26,956 bases of DNA from CAYPZL01 sp964415045 (GTDB taxonomy: Bacteria > Planctomycetota > Phycisphaerae > Sedimentisphaerales > Anaerobacaceae), in assembly GCA_964415045.1 (NCBI GenBank), contig CAYPZL010000062.1, forward strand, positions 1 through 26,956, in the 5' to 3' direction. The notes below the pieces were generated by a model. That model did not search any database. It was given only the letters and a program-made list of their open reading frames with translations, and had not been told where the DNA came from. A program made the position numbers and the translations under genes. Positions 14,469 to 22,182 of this stretch are shown one piece after another. Positions within the stretch are counted from its first letter, which is position 1. Each line of letters begins with the position of its first letter.

Positions 14469-17405
14469 TTATCTCCCGTCAGGGTTGGGTGGCCGGTCTA
14501 TAAGCAGGTGGGCACAGGCGCGACGCAGGGCGAGCAAACGTTGTTCCTGGTCGGGACCGAAAGAGCCGAGCTTCTGGGCGTATCCATCCATCCACACGAT
14601 CAGGCGCGTGAGGCTCTCGTCATCCAGCCTGACGTCGTAGTGGCCCCGGGGATCGGTGATCTCCGCCAACAACAGGCTCTGAGCGGCCGGGCAGGCCCCT
14701 TCCACGGACCGCCCCTGGCGGTACCGCGCCATGACGTGATCGTACAGACTCGGGCGGCCGTACCGAACCAGCGATTCGTATGCCTTGGAGGCCGTCAGAT
14801 CGAACTCTCTGGCTTCGGCATCCTCTCCGGCCGCACTGTGACATTGCACACAATGCCGGTCGAGCACCGGCTGAACCAGCGTGTCGAACCGAAGCGGCCA
14901 GGAGCCCTCCGGGCCCGTCGTGATTTTCGAAGGCGGACGCCGAACCGCCAGCGGGAGACCTGCCGGCGGCGCCTCGAAGCGTGATTCGTGGCAGCCGATG
15001 CAACTGAGGGTTTGGCCCGGTTGGACGTGCGTTGTCGAACGCATCGTCTGGATGGCCATGCCGCGCTCGTCCAGGGCCTGGAAGAAAACGACCACGCCCG
15101 AAGGTATCCGGAAGTACGCGGAGCCGTCTCTCTCCACCGGGACCGTTCCCAGGACACACTTTCCCGGATCGTCGCGTGTCACTCCGAGGTTGGGATAGTT
15201 CATCGTCGGATGCGTTTTGGCCGGAACGGCAATAATGCGAAGCGCTTTCACATCGCCACGCTGGACGGTTTTGAGCCCCCGGTAGACGTCGGCAAGGAGA
15301 AACCGCCCCTCCTGTTTGCCATCCCAGTCGACGGTGCTGGCGATGCGAGGCGGCAGCTTGCGCCGCTGCAGTGGAATGGGATACATGCAAGAGATGTCGG
15401 GGTCGCGGTAGAGAAGCTCCATATTCCCTTCGGCGTCGAACAGGTACAGGCCCATGCCGTTGGGCGGACGCATCGTGGTGTGCCACCGGTCCCAGCCGTT
15501 CGATTTGCCCGGCGCCATGGCTCCCTCGTCTCCCCAGGCCACCAGATAGAATCGCTCGGAGAGCGGCCACGGATTGGCGTAGTAGGTCTCGGGCCAGCCT
15601 TCGGCCTCGGGAAACGCCACCTCCGGCGTCAAGCGGGCGATCGGCGACGGCCCCTCCATGCCCGCGGTCGGGTCCAGCAGCACGAGGCTGCCCATCGTCT
15701 GGGAATGATGAGCCGAGGCGGTAAAGACGATCTTGTGAGAATCGGGAATGCAGCGGGGCTCGAACGTGCAGTGCGGCGTCCGCGTGTAGTTGGCATACAC
15801 GATGTGGGCGTTGGTACCGTCGGGATTGATGGCCCAAAGGCTCATGTACGGCATGTTGTCGCGATCGACGTAATCCCAGCGTGAGTAGAGGATGGAGCCA
15901 TCGTGAGCCACGGAAGGCGTCCACTCGAACATCTCAAACGGTGATATCGCGCACAGATCGCCACTCTCGGGCTCCAGCATGTGAAGCGTGTAGACCACGC
16001 AGGGCCGTTCCGGGCCTCCGCCGCAACGCACGTACACATCCGGCAGATCGCTGGTGACGAGCGTCCGCCGGGCGCTGTCGCGGCCGCATTGAATGAACTG
16101 GCCCCGGCGGGTGGACAAAAAGACGATCCTCCCGTCCGGCAGATAGCGCCCGTCGAAATCATCATATTTGCCGCGTGTTAACTGCCGCAGGCCGGTGCCA
16201 TCGATACGCATCTCGAAGAGATGGTAAAAGGCATCCTCCGGAACGTTGTCCTTATTCAGTTTGTTCTGCTCCGCGGCCAGGTTGGGATAGTGCCTGCACC
16301 AGGCAAAAAGCACCTTTTGCCCGTCGTACGACAACATCGGCCGCAGGAAGCTGCCCGGCGCGGAAAATGCCCGGCTGATACATCTGGCCCGCGGGACATC
16401 GCTCGTGATGCCTTCCAGTATGTAGAGCCCCCCTCCCGGACGCGACCACCATCCGATATACTGATCGGACATGTGGTTGTAACCGGCGGGGACGCGCTTG
16501 GCAAACAGCATCGAGTCGAAATCGAGGATCGGGTGGGCCAGCGTGAGGCGGCGTTGAATCCAGCGGGCTTCCAGATAAAGCGCCTTTCCAACGGTCTCCG
16601 CAGGCAAGGCCTCCACCCTCTCTGCAAGCGAGGTGATGGCGTCGCGGTCCATCGATACATCGAGACCCTGCGCCTGCAATTCCTCTGCGAGCCGTCGGCA
16701 ATGGGCGAGAATCTCCGCTACCCGCAGCGCGCCGCATCCGGCCCAGTCAATACCGAGCGGGCGCTGCTGTCGTGTGGACCACTGGGATACACTGACCTGA
16801 TCGGCCGGGCGGTGCAAAGCGAGGTTCTTCCCCGGCGCCGCCGGGCCAAAAACTTCCACTTCATCAAGGTGAAGGTATGTTGTACCCGGCAGTTGCAGGC
16901 GTACGAAGCGGCCCCGCTGGCCGTTCAAATGGACCACGAGCGGTTTCTTGTCGGTGAAGCCGTAGAACAACGTCCCGTCGTGCGAGTAAACCGTTCGCCA
17001 GTTCTCGCCGTCCTGCGAAAGCAGTATGCTCAAATGATTCGTTCGCTCCGAGGCGCCGTCCGTGCGGTTCCAGACGACCACCTTGGTGACCGCCTGCGAC
17101 GTCCCCAGGTCCACCTGCCACCAGGGGTTCGTCGCCCGGCCCGTGTGAAAGCCATACGTGCCGTCCTTGATCCCGTCGCAGCCGCCCGCGGCATCGAGTG
17201 GCGGTGTTACCTCGACCTTGCCTCCATCCCCGGTTCGGTCGGTGCGATACTTCTCCTGTCGCAGCCAGTCCGCCTCGACCCGGGCGCCGAACGCGGCGCG
17301 AGCCCCGGCCCCCTCGTCACGTGAGACGGGCCGACCGCGACCCGCCCCGCAGATGCACAAAGCGAACGCAATCGCCCGGGCCCACAGCACGACCTCCCGC
17401 CTCAT
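14469..17405 (-). CDS. HzsA-related protein: discoidin domain, propeller and two haem-binding motifs
   Basis: The start at 17405 is preceded by TTTTAGGAGAG. The 978-residue product has a signal peptide (to about residue 24), an F5/8 type C (discoidin) carbohydrate-binding domain at about 55-187, a TolB/PD40-like propeller around 350-680 (repeat cores such as RYLPDGRIVFLSTRRG and HDGSILYSRWDY), a middle domain resembling that of hydrazine synthase alpha, and a C-terminal cytochrome c region with CIGCH (802-806) and CVQCH (852-856). Planctomycete genomes carry many such HzsA-related proteins without being anammox organisms, so hydrazine synthesis is not implied; no HzsB or HzsC is present here. 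The discoidin domain suggests surface binding of a glycan and the haems suggest redox work or electron transfer outside the cytoplasm. It lies 10 bases after the SDR gene and 5 before the phosphoesterase, firmly inside an operon ending in GH95. Confidence 0.87.
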   Translation of the reverse strand: MRREVVLWARAIAFALCICGAGRGRPVSRDEGAGARAAFGARVEADWLRQEKYRTDRTGDGGKVEVTPPLDAAGGCDGIKDGTYGFHTGRATNPWWQVDLGTSQAVTKVVVWNRTDGASERTNHLSILLSQDGENWRTVYSHDGTLFYGFTDKKPLVVHLNGQRGRFVRLQLPGTTYLHLDEVEVFGPAAPGKNLALHRPADQVSVSQWSTRQQRPLGIDWAGCGALRVAEILAHCRRLAEELQAQGLDVSMDRDAITSLAERVEALPAETVGKALYLEARWIQRRLTLAHPILDFDSMLFAKRVPAGYNHMSDQYIGWWSRPGGGLYILEGITSDVPRARCISRAFSAPGSFLRPMLSYDGQKVLFAWCRHYPNLAAEQNKLNKDNVPEDAFYHLFEMRIDGTGLRQLTRGKYDDFDGRYLPDGRIVFLSTRRGQFIQCGRDSARRTLVTSDLPDVYVRCGGGPERPCVVYTLHMLEPESGDLCAISPFEMFEWTPSVAHDGSILYSRWDYVDRDNMPYMSLWAINPDGTNAHIVYANYTRTPHCTFEPRCIPDSHKIVFTASAHHSQTMGSLVLLDPTAGMEGPSPIARLTPEVAFPEAEGWPETYYANPWPLSERFYLVAWGDEGAMAPGKSNGWDRWHTTMRPPNGMGLYLFDAEGNMELLYRDPDISCMYPIPLQRRKLPPRIASTVDWDGKQEGRFLLADVYRGLKTVQRGDVKALRIIAVPAKTHPTMNYPNLGVTRDDPGKCVLGTVPVERDGSAYFRIPSGVVVFFQALDERGMAIQTMRSTTHVQPGQTLSCIGCHESRFEAPPAGLPLAVRRPPSKITTGPEGSWPLRFDTLVQPVLDRHCVQCHSAAGEDAEAREFDLTASKAYESLVRYGRPSLYDHVMARYRQGRSVEGACPAAQSLLLAEITDPRGHYDVRLDDESLTRLIVWMDGYAQKLGSFGPDQEQRLLALRRACAHLLIDRPPNPDGR

Positions 17406-17415
17406 AAAGTCTCTC

Positions 17416-18156
17416 CTAAAAGGGATTCAGCATTTCTTTGACTTGTTTCGTGCCCCAGATCGACACTTCATCAACGAATGAATTCTCAGGCATGTCGATC
17501 AGATGAACGAGCGTGCGGGCGAAGTCGCTGGCCTCGGGGTATCCTTCCTGCCAGTCGGCATCGATGCCGGCGGCCTTGCAGAAACCCGTGCGCGCCGCAC
17601 CGGGGACGAAGTTCGAGGCCTTGCCGCCCCACTCGGCCATTTCCAGATGCAGACAGCGCGTGAATCCGACCATGCCGGCCTTGGCGGCGGTATAGACCGC
17701 CCAGGAGGGCCACGAGTAATTCGCGCAGCCGCTGGAGACATTGATGATGTGTCCGCTCCCTTGCGCTTTCATGACCGGTATGACCTCCCGGCACCCCTTG
17801 ATGACGGAGATGATATTGATATCCATCACCGCCTGGATGTCGTCGTCCTCCATGTGCTCGACTTCCGCAATCTTGACCCCCGCACCGTGATTGTTGACCA
17901 GAACGTCGATCCGCTCGAATCGCTTACGCGTCTCGGCAATCAACGTCTTCCAGTCGGCGGTCTTGACGGCGTCGGCCCGGACCGCCATCAGGTTCTCGTG
18001 GGCAAGGTCTTCCTCGGCACCAGCAAGGCGTTCCTCGTTTCGTCCGGTGATGACCACTTTGGCCCCCATCTCCAGCAGAATTCTCGCCGTCTCCAGGCCG
18101 AAACCTGAGGAACCACCTGTTACGACAACCACTTTGTTCTTCACGTAGTGTTTCAT
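17416..18156 (-). CDS. Short-chain dehydrogenase/reductase (SDR)
   Basis: This 246-residue cytoplasmic enzyme is a classical SDR. The cofactor-binding TGGSSGFG is at 13-20, NNHG at 88-91 (usually NNAG), and the catalytic Ser142, Tyr155 and Lys159 are all in place (SSGCANY, then YTAAK). The GR pair at 38-39 (VVITGRNEER) at the end of beta2 hints at NADP(H) preference. Classical SDRs interconvert alcohols and ketones; in a glycan operon a role on a sugar or polyol such as a fucose derivative is plausible but unproven. It is the first gene of the minus-strand operon, and the only cytoplasmic product in it. The ribosome site (AGGGAA) is modest. The C-terminal part (after 180) is less typical, so substrate cannot be predicted. 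Confidence 0.9.
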   Translation of the reverse strand: MKHYVKNKVVVVTGGSSGFGLETARILLEMGAKVVITGRNEERLAGAEEDLAHENLMAVRADAVKTADWKTLIAETRKRFERIDVLVNNHGAGVKIAEVEHMEDDDIQAVMDINIISVIKGCREVIPVMKAQGSGHIINVSSGCANYSWPSWAVYTAAKAGMVGFTRCLHLEMAEWGGKASNFVPGAARTGFCKAAGIDADWQEGYPEASDFARTLVHLIDMPENSFVDEVSIWGTKQVKEMLNPF

Positions 18157-18527
18157 TCGAAATTCCCTATATAAACTTCCGAATGCTGCTCCGGTACACG
18201 ACGCTCTCTACCATAGCACAATATGGGGTTCGATTTCAACGTTCGTGCCTCTCCGCTTTGAGCGGGTTGCTTTCGCAAATCAAGGCGGGTATGATGCTGG
18301 AGGCCTGATGAGCGATCGGCCTGCGTGAGAGTATTGCGTTCGGTTGCAATCATGGGAGGTACGTTCCGGTCCGCTACGGCGCGCCGAGAGCGACCGTGCC
18401 ACCGGGATTGATAGCGGATCCTCTGGTTCCATTGGTAGACCCGTATACCGACCGGCCGGTACGTCGCGACAAACGCGTTGAAATCAAGTCCTCTGTCGTG
18501 GTATCGTGTAGCGCGATGGCTGTACTG
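18157..18527. other. Intergenic stretch between divergent genes; no gene recognised
   Basis: This stretch holds the operon promoter candidate and open frames on both strands without recognisable families or good ribosome sites. The minus-strand frame reaching into the SDR start and the plus-strand frame leading into the nucleoside hydrolase remnant both look noncoding here, or too degraded to identify. Confidence 0.4.
18210..18239 (-). promoter_or_regulatory. Candidate promoter of the SDR-HzsA-phosphoesterase-GH95 operon
   Basis: On the minus strand, TTGAAA (18239-18234), an 18-base spacer and TATGGT (18215-18210) preceded by TG-C form an extended -10 promoter about 54 bases before the SDR start. 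The -10 hexamer is imperfect, so confidence is moderate. Confidence 0.35.
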
Positions 18528-18689
18528 TATGGGAGCACCGATCATGAAGGTGAGTTTGGGACCAAGCCGGGAATCGAGCCTTGCAGGAAGCATGCCGTTG
18601 GTTTTATTATCGACACGATAAAAGCCAATCTCGGCGAAGTCATGGTCATGCCGATAGGACCCTGCACGAACCTTGCAGTAGCAATAAGG
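18528..18689 (+). pseudogene. Remnant of a nucleoside hydrolase gene
   Basis: A plus-strand frame encodes about 54 residues resembling the middle of inosine-uridine nucleoside hydrolases: TDHEGEFGTKPG, then KHAVGFIIDTIKANLGEV and PIGPCTNLAVAIR, the last being the conserved segment normally read as IGPLTNLALA. Complete enzymes have about 300-350 residues and begin with a DTDxGxDDA motif, which I cannot find upstream in any frame. Similarity stops at the ribosome site of the DUF4838 gene, so both ends are missing. The frame runs on to 18707 and overlaps that gene's start. I read this as a decayed fragment left by deletion or rearrangement. A short functional peptide is unlikely. Confidence 0.65.
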
Positions 18690-18700
18690 AGAACCCGGCG

Positions 18701-20590
18701 ATGCTGAAGAAAAAGACAGTAGCAACGGTGATGCTGGCGACTGCGTTCTGTCTGAATGTCCCTGTGTTGAAGGGAACAGAATCGGAGACGGTGGCGCTGG
18801 TGAAGGATGGCAAACCGGTCGCCTCCATTGTCACTGCAGCGAACCCGACGCCGTCGGCTCGCCTGGCGGCCCTGGAGCTCCAGTATCATATCCGCAAGAT
18901 CACGGGTGCCGTCGTGCCGATAGGCACGGATCGGGAGAAGACGGCGGGCACCCGGATTCTCGTCGGCCAGAGCAAGGAGACAAGGGCCCTCGGCATCGAC
19001 GCGGATGATTTCCAGCCGCTGGAATACCTCATCCAGATCCGGCCCGCCACCATCGTCCTGATCGGGCGCGACTGGCACGATACGCAGGCCAACAGAGAAG
19101 AGCTCGGGCGATCCACCTACGGTGACACCCTCGCTTCGTACCGCCATGAGATCGATTATCACAAGGCCACGGGACGAAGCTCGGAAGGCGCCAGGCCCAT
19201 CGAGCTTCCCGGCCTCTTCGACGATCAGGGGACCTGCTACGCTGCTTACGATTTCCTGGAACGGTACTGCGGTGTCCGCTGGTACGGTCCCACGGAACTG
19301 AACGTCGTGTTTCCCTCCGCCAGAACGCTGACGGTATCGGGCCACACGATCCGGCGCTCGCGCGACCTGAAGCACGTCCACGCCACCGGCGGTTCCTGGC
19401 CCATCATCAACGTCCAGTGGAACCGCCCGAACGCCGATGAGCTGAACCTCTACTGGCGGCGGATACGCGTCGGGGGCGAGAAGTGGGCCGGCAACCATAC
19501 GATTCACCGTAGCACCGTGCAGTCCATCTTCAACGACCCGGAGTATCAGGCCCAGGGCCGAGGCAAAGGCAGCCAGGTCTGCTACACCCATCCCAAACTC
19601 GTTCAAAAGGTCGCCCAGGTGGCCCGTGACTATTTCGACGGCAGGGATCTGCCGGCGGGCTTGAAGGCTATGGGCGACTACTTCGCCGTCGTACCTGACG
19701 ACAACGCCTCGTGGTGCCAGTGCGACCGATGCCGCAAGGTGCTCGCCGTCAGCCGGGCCGACAAACGCGGCCAAGGGTTCTTCAGCAACGCAAGCAGCAG
19801 TTACTACATCTTCAACTTCATCAACGAAGTGGCCAAGGAAGTGCGCAAGACCCACCCGGACAAGTTCATCGCCGCCCTGGCCTACGCATCCTACGCCTAC
19901 CCGCCGAAGAACCTCAAGCTGGAACCCAACATCTGCGTCGCTCCCTGCCTGCACACCTGCTACGGCTATGACGAGGCGACCACCGCGAACGATATGGCCC
20001 TCTACGAAGCCTGGCTGGCGGACAAAGGACGACGCATCTACCTCTGGAACTACTTCCACCACCCGCTGGAGCCGGCCGTGATCGGCAAGTGGAACTGCTT
20101 CCCGTGCTTCGAGCCGGACGTCATCTCTCGCGTGGTGAAACGCTATCACAGAGACGGCGTACGCGGCGTCTTCCTCTGCGGAATCGGCCAGCAGCTCGAC
20201 TACTACCTCTACATGCAGACCGCCTTCAACGTCGAGACAGACGGCGAGAAGCTCATCGACGAGTTCTTCTCCCGCTATTTCGGCGCCGCCGGCACGCCCA
20301 TGAAGAAGTTCTACTATCGCATCGCGGCCATCAACCGGGCCGAAGGCGTCGTCGGCCGCACCCGCGAACTGTCCTGGCAACGCCTCGGAACACCCGAGCG
20401 CATGAGAGAACTGCGGAATTATATCGACGAGGCCGTAAGGCTCGCCGATACGGAGGTGGAAAAACAACGCGTCAACCTGTGGAAGACCGGCGTCTGGGAC
20501 TACATGAAAACCGGCTACGACAACTTCCACGCCAAGCCAGAACGCCAAACATCACGTCTTACCAACGCCCACCCATCGCGCAACCGATAA
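18701..20590 (+). CDS. Secreted DUF4838 protein
   Basis: I start at ATG 18701, 9 bases after AAGGAG; the frame extends upstream without stops only through the nucleoside hydrolase remnant region in another context. The 629-residue product has a signal peptide (KKKTVATVMLATAFCLNVPVLKG) and a GH20b-like N-terminal alpha/beta domain (ARLAALELQYHIRKITGAVVPI, about 53-74) of the sort found before DUF4838. The DUF4838 region follows (GVRWYGPTELN, then DYFAVVPDDNASWCQCDRCR and LWNYFHHPLEPAV). The CQCDRC cysteines could bind a metal. The family is glycosidase-like and exported; the reaction is unknown. The final 20 or so residues (KPERQTSRLTNAHPSRNR) look like translated intergenic DNA, and many relatives continue with further domains, so the 3' end may be truncated. 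Confidence 0.85.
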   Translation: MLKKKTVATVMLATAFCLNVPVLKGTESETVALVKDGKPVASIVTAANPTPSARLAALELQYHIRKITGAVVPIGTDREKTAGTRILVGQSKETRALGIDADDFQPLEYLIQIRPATIVLIGRDWHDTQANREELGRSTYGDTLASYRHEIDYHKATGRSSEGARPIELPGLFDDQGTCYAAYDFLERYCGVRWYGPTELNVVFPSARTLTVSGHTIRRSRDLKHVHATGGSWPIINVQWNRPNADELNLYWRRIRVGGEKWAGNHTIHRSTVQSIFNDPEYQAQGRGKGSQVCYTHPKLVQKVAQVARDYFDGRDLPAGLKAMGDYFAVVPDDNASWCQCDRCRKVLAVSRADKRGQGFFSNASSSYYIFNFINEVAKEVRKTHPDKFIAALAYASYAYPPKNLKLEPNICVAPCLHTCYGYDEATTANDMALYEAWLADKGRRIYLWNYFHHPLEPAVIGKWNCFPCFEPDVISRVVKRYHRDGVRGVFLCGIGQQLDYYLYMQTAFNVETDGEKLIDEFFSRYFGAAGTPMKKFYYRIAAINRAEGVVGRTRELSWQRLGTPERMRELRNYIDEAVRLADTEVEKQRVNLWKTGVWDYMKTGYDNFHAKPERQTSRLTNAHPSRNR

Positions 20591-20615
20591 CGCCGAAGAG
20601 AGCTATCCGAAATCC

Positions 20616-20801
20616 TCACTCTCGGCCCTCCCCCTGCTTGCGGAGCAATCGGGCGAGGTCCTCGTGTTTGTGACGAATCGCCTCATCCAGCGGCGTGCGG
20701 CCGGCTTTGTCCCGCGTGTCAACATCGGCGCCGTAGGACAGCAGCAACTCTACAGTCTCTTTCTGCCCTCGAACCGCGGCGTCGTGCAAGGGTATGCCGG
20801 A
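20616..20801 (-). pseudogene. 5'-truncated ankyrin-repeat gene tail
   Basis: On the minus strand, a frame ending at the TGA at 20616-20618 reads GIPLHDAAVRGQKETVELLL, then SYGADVDTRDKAGRTPLDEA and IRHKHEDLARLLRKQG: one full ankyrin repeat and most of a second, ending as a natural C-terminus. There is no start codon with a ribosome site. Upstream the same frame enters the C-terminus of the adjacent dockerin-like gene out of phase, and the ankyrin match stops within a few bases of that gene's stop. It is therefore the tail of a longer ankyrin protein whose front was lost. Translation by reinitiation after the neighbouring stop is possible but unlikely. It was too short for standard gene calling. 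Confidence 0.7.
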
Positions 20802-20808
20802 GAGTCTG

Positions 20809-21996
20809 CTATTCAGGGTGGTCGGCGCGCCAGAGGTCGGCGAAGAGGCGGAGGTCCTGGTCGTCTACGGCGCCGTCGTTGTTGAGGTCGGCGGGCGAGC
20901 CTTCGGGGCCGAGGGGCTGATCCAGGGCGCGGACCAGGACGGTGAAATCGTCGCCGTCGAGGGCACCGTCGGCATCGAAATCGCCGATCTTCGGGATGCC
21001 GCGATAGAGGCGAATCTTACCGTCGCCGGAGCCGACGAGCAGGTCCCAGTACCCGTCTTTGGGGCCGAAGTGGCCGTCGCCGGTCCAGTGGCACACGGCC
21101 GGCCGGGACCGCGGCGAACCCGGCAGGTCGATCGGGACGCCCTCGGACAGAACGACGGAGTAGTCCTCGAACATAGGCAGCGACTCGGTTCCGATGTTCT
21201 GATAGAACAGGATCAGGCCGTCGGTATTGCCGACGAGCAGGTCCTTCCTGCCGTCGCCGTCCAGGTCCATGACCACGGGGCTCGAACGACCGCTGAGCAC
21301 GAACAGATCGCGGCTATCGGCCAGGACGTAGGAGCCGTCCGGCGGGGAGAAGTAGAAATGCGGCGGGATGGCGCTGCCACAGCCGCAGTTGTAGTAGACG
21401 TGGATCATCCCGTCGAGGGCCCCGGACACGATGTCCAGCATGCCGTCCTCGTTCCAGTCCACCATGACAGGCGTCGCCCGCGCCCCGACGTCGAGGTCCC
21501 AGGCGTCGCCGCTGCCGACCTTGACGTTCGCGCCGGCATCGAACGCCGGCTCGTTGTTGTCGGTGACGTTCAGAAAAATCTTCACCGTGCCGTTGGCCTG
21601 GCCGACGAGCAGGTCCTTGCCGTCGTCCTCGTCCCAGTACACCACGCGCGGGAAACACCCCAGGCAACCCTGGGCCGGACAGGTCAGGTCCCGGCCGTCC
21701 GATTGCACGAAGAAATAGTCCGCAAAGCACGGGTCCGCCTCCGTTCCCACGTTCAGGTAGACGCGGACCTTCGCCTCCCCGTAACCGCCGCCCTCGCCGA
21801 CGATCAGGTCATTGAGCAGATCGTTGTTCCAATCCGCCCACGACGGGACGGAATAACCCGGCACGACGATATCGCTGCCGCCGGCCTGCACAAACTCCTC
21901 CGGCCCCAGATCGAAAACCACCTCCTGAGCCAGGCCGGCCGCAGGGAAAGCCACAAGGGCCAGAATCATGACGATAAGCGCCCGCAAATGACTCAT
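20809..21996 (-). CDS. Secreted FG-GAP/VCBS repeat protein with dockerin-like C-terminus
   Basis: Two adjacent ATGs (21999, 21996) and one further upstream are possible; I choose 21996 because GGAGG (22007-22003) is then 6 bases away. The 395-residue product has a signal peptide (LIVMILALVAFPAAGLAQ) followed by about five FG-GAP-like blades, each with a calcium-type acidic loop: DWNNDLLNDLIVGEG, DEDDGKDLLVGQ, DWNEDGMLDIVSG, DLDGDGRKDLLVG and GYWDLLVGSGDG. The end holds two dockerin-like calcium loops, DFDADGALDGDDF and DLNNDGAVDDQDL, spaced as in type I dockerins. A secreted carbohydrate- or protein-binding role is likely. Planctomycetes use this dockerin-like tail widely without classical cellulosomes, and no cohesin is seen in the window. 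A consensus promoter lies 80 bases upstream, so it is probably monocistronic. Confidence 0.85.
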   Translation of the reverse strand: MSHLRALIVMILALVAFPAAGLAQEVVFDLGPEEFVQAGGSDIVVPGYSVPSWADWNNDLLNDLIVGEGGGYGEAKVRVYLNVGTEADPCFADYFFVQSDGRDLTCPAQGCLGCFPRVVYWDEDDGKDLLVGQANGTVKIFLNVTDNNEPAFDAGANVKVGSGDAWDLDVGARATPVMVDWNEDGMLDIVSGALDGMIHVYYNCGCGSAIPPHFYFSPPDGSYVLADSRDLFVLSGRSSPVVMDLDGDGRKDLLVGNTDGLILFYQNIGTESLPMFEDYSVVLSEGVPIDLPGSPRSRPAVCHWTGDGHFGPKDGYWDLLVGSGDGKIRLYRGIPKIGDFDADGALDGDDFTVLVRALDQPLGPEGSPADLNNDGAVDDQDLRLFADLWRADHPE

Positions 21997-22081
21997 CATA
22001 AACCTCCTCAAAAGACCTCCGCCCATTGATTCAAATAGCACCGCTGAAGTGCTTTCTTCTCCGGTACGTCCCTGAAGCTAT

Positions 22082-22110
22082 ATTGTAGGAAAACCGGCAG
22101 TGAAAGTCAA
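22082..22110 (-). promoter_or_regulatory. Near-consensus promoter of the FG-GAP/dockerin-like gene
   Basis: On the minus strand TTGACT (22110-22105), exactly 17 bases, then TACAAT (22087-22082): one mismatch to consensus in each hexamer and ideal spacing. The predicted start near 22075 gives a leader of about 80 bases. This is one of the two best promoter matches in the window. Confidence 0.65.
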
Positions 22111-22161
22111 TGGTGAAACCCCCGGGTGTGGTCCGAGAATATGCCGGCCCGGGAGCTGATA

Positions 22162-22176
22162 GCGGCGTCACGCCGC
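22162..22176 (-). other. Small hairpin just after the FHA-GAF stop
   Basis: GCGGCG and CGCCGC flank a three-base loop 7 bases beyond the stop of the FHA-GAF gene. There is no T-tract, so it could be a 3'-end structure but not a standard intrinsic terminator. Confidence 0.25.
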
Positions 22177-22182
22177 CGACGG

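Noticed and set aside
14469..17405. Hydrazine synthase and anammox metabolism
   Set aside because: HzsA-related proteins are widespread in non-anammox planctomycetes, and no HzsB, HzsC or hydrazine dehydrogenase is present in the window.
18542..20548. Minus-strand open frame of 668 residues opposite the DUF4838 gene
   Set aside because: It is Val/Ala/Asp-rich with no family motifs, and lies wholly antisense to a protein with a signal peptide and DUF4838 motifs.
20809..20960. Cellulosome component
   Set aside because: The dockerin-like loops are clear, but no cohesin or scaffoldin is present and planctomycetes use such tails outside classical cellulosomes.
20794..22029. Plus-strand open frame of 411 residues opposite the FG-GAP gene
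   Set aside because: Its Val/Asp/His-rich repeats mirror the calcium-loop repeats on the other strand; the minus frame has the promoter, ribosome site and signal peptide.
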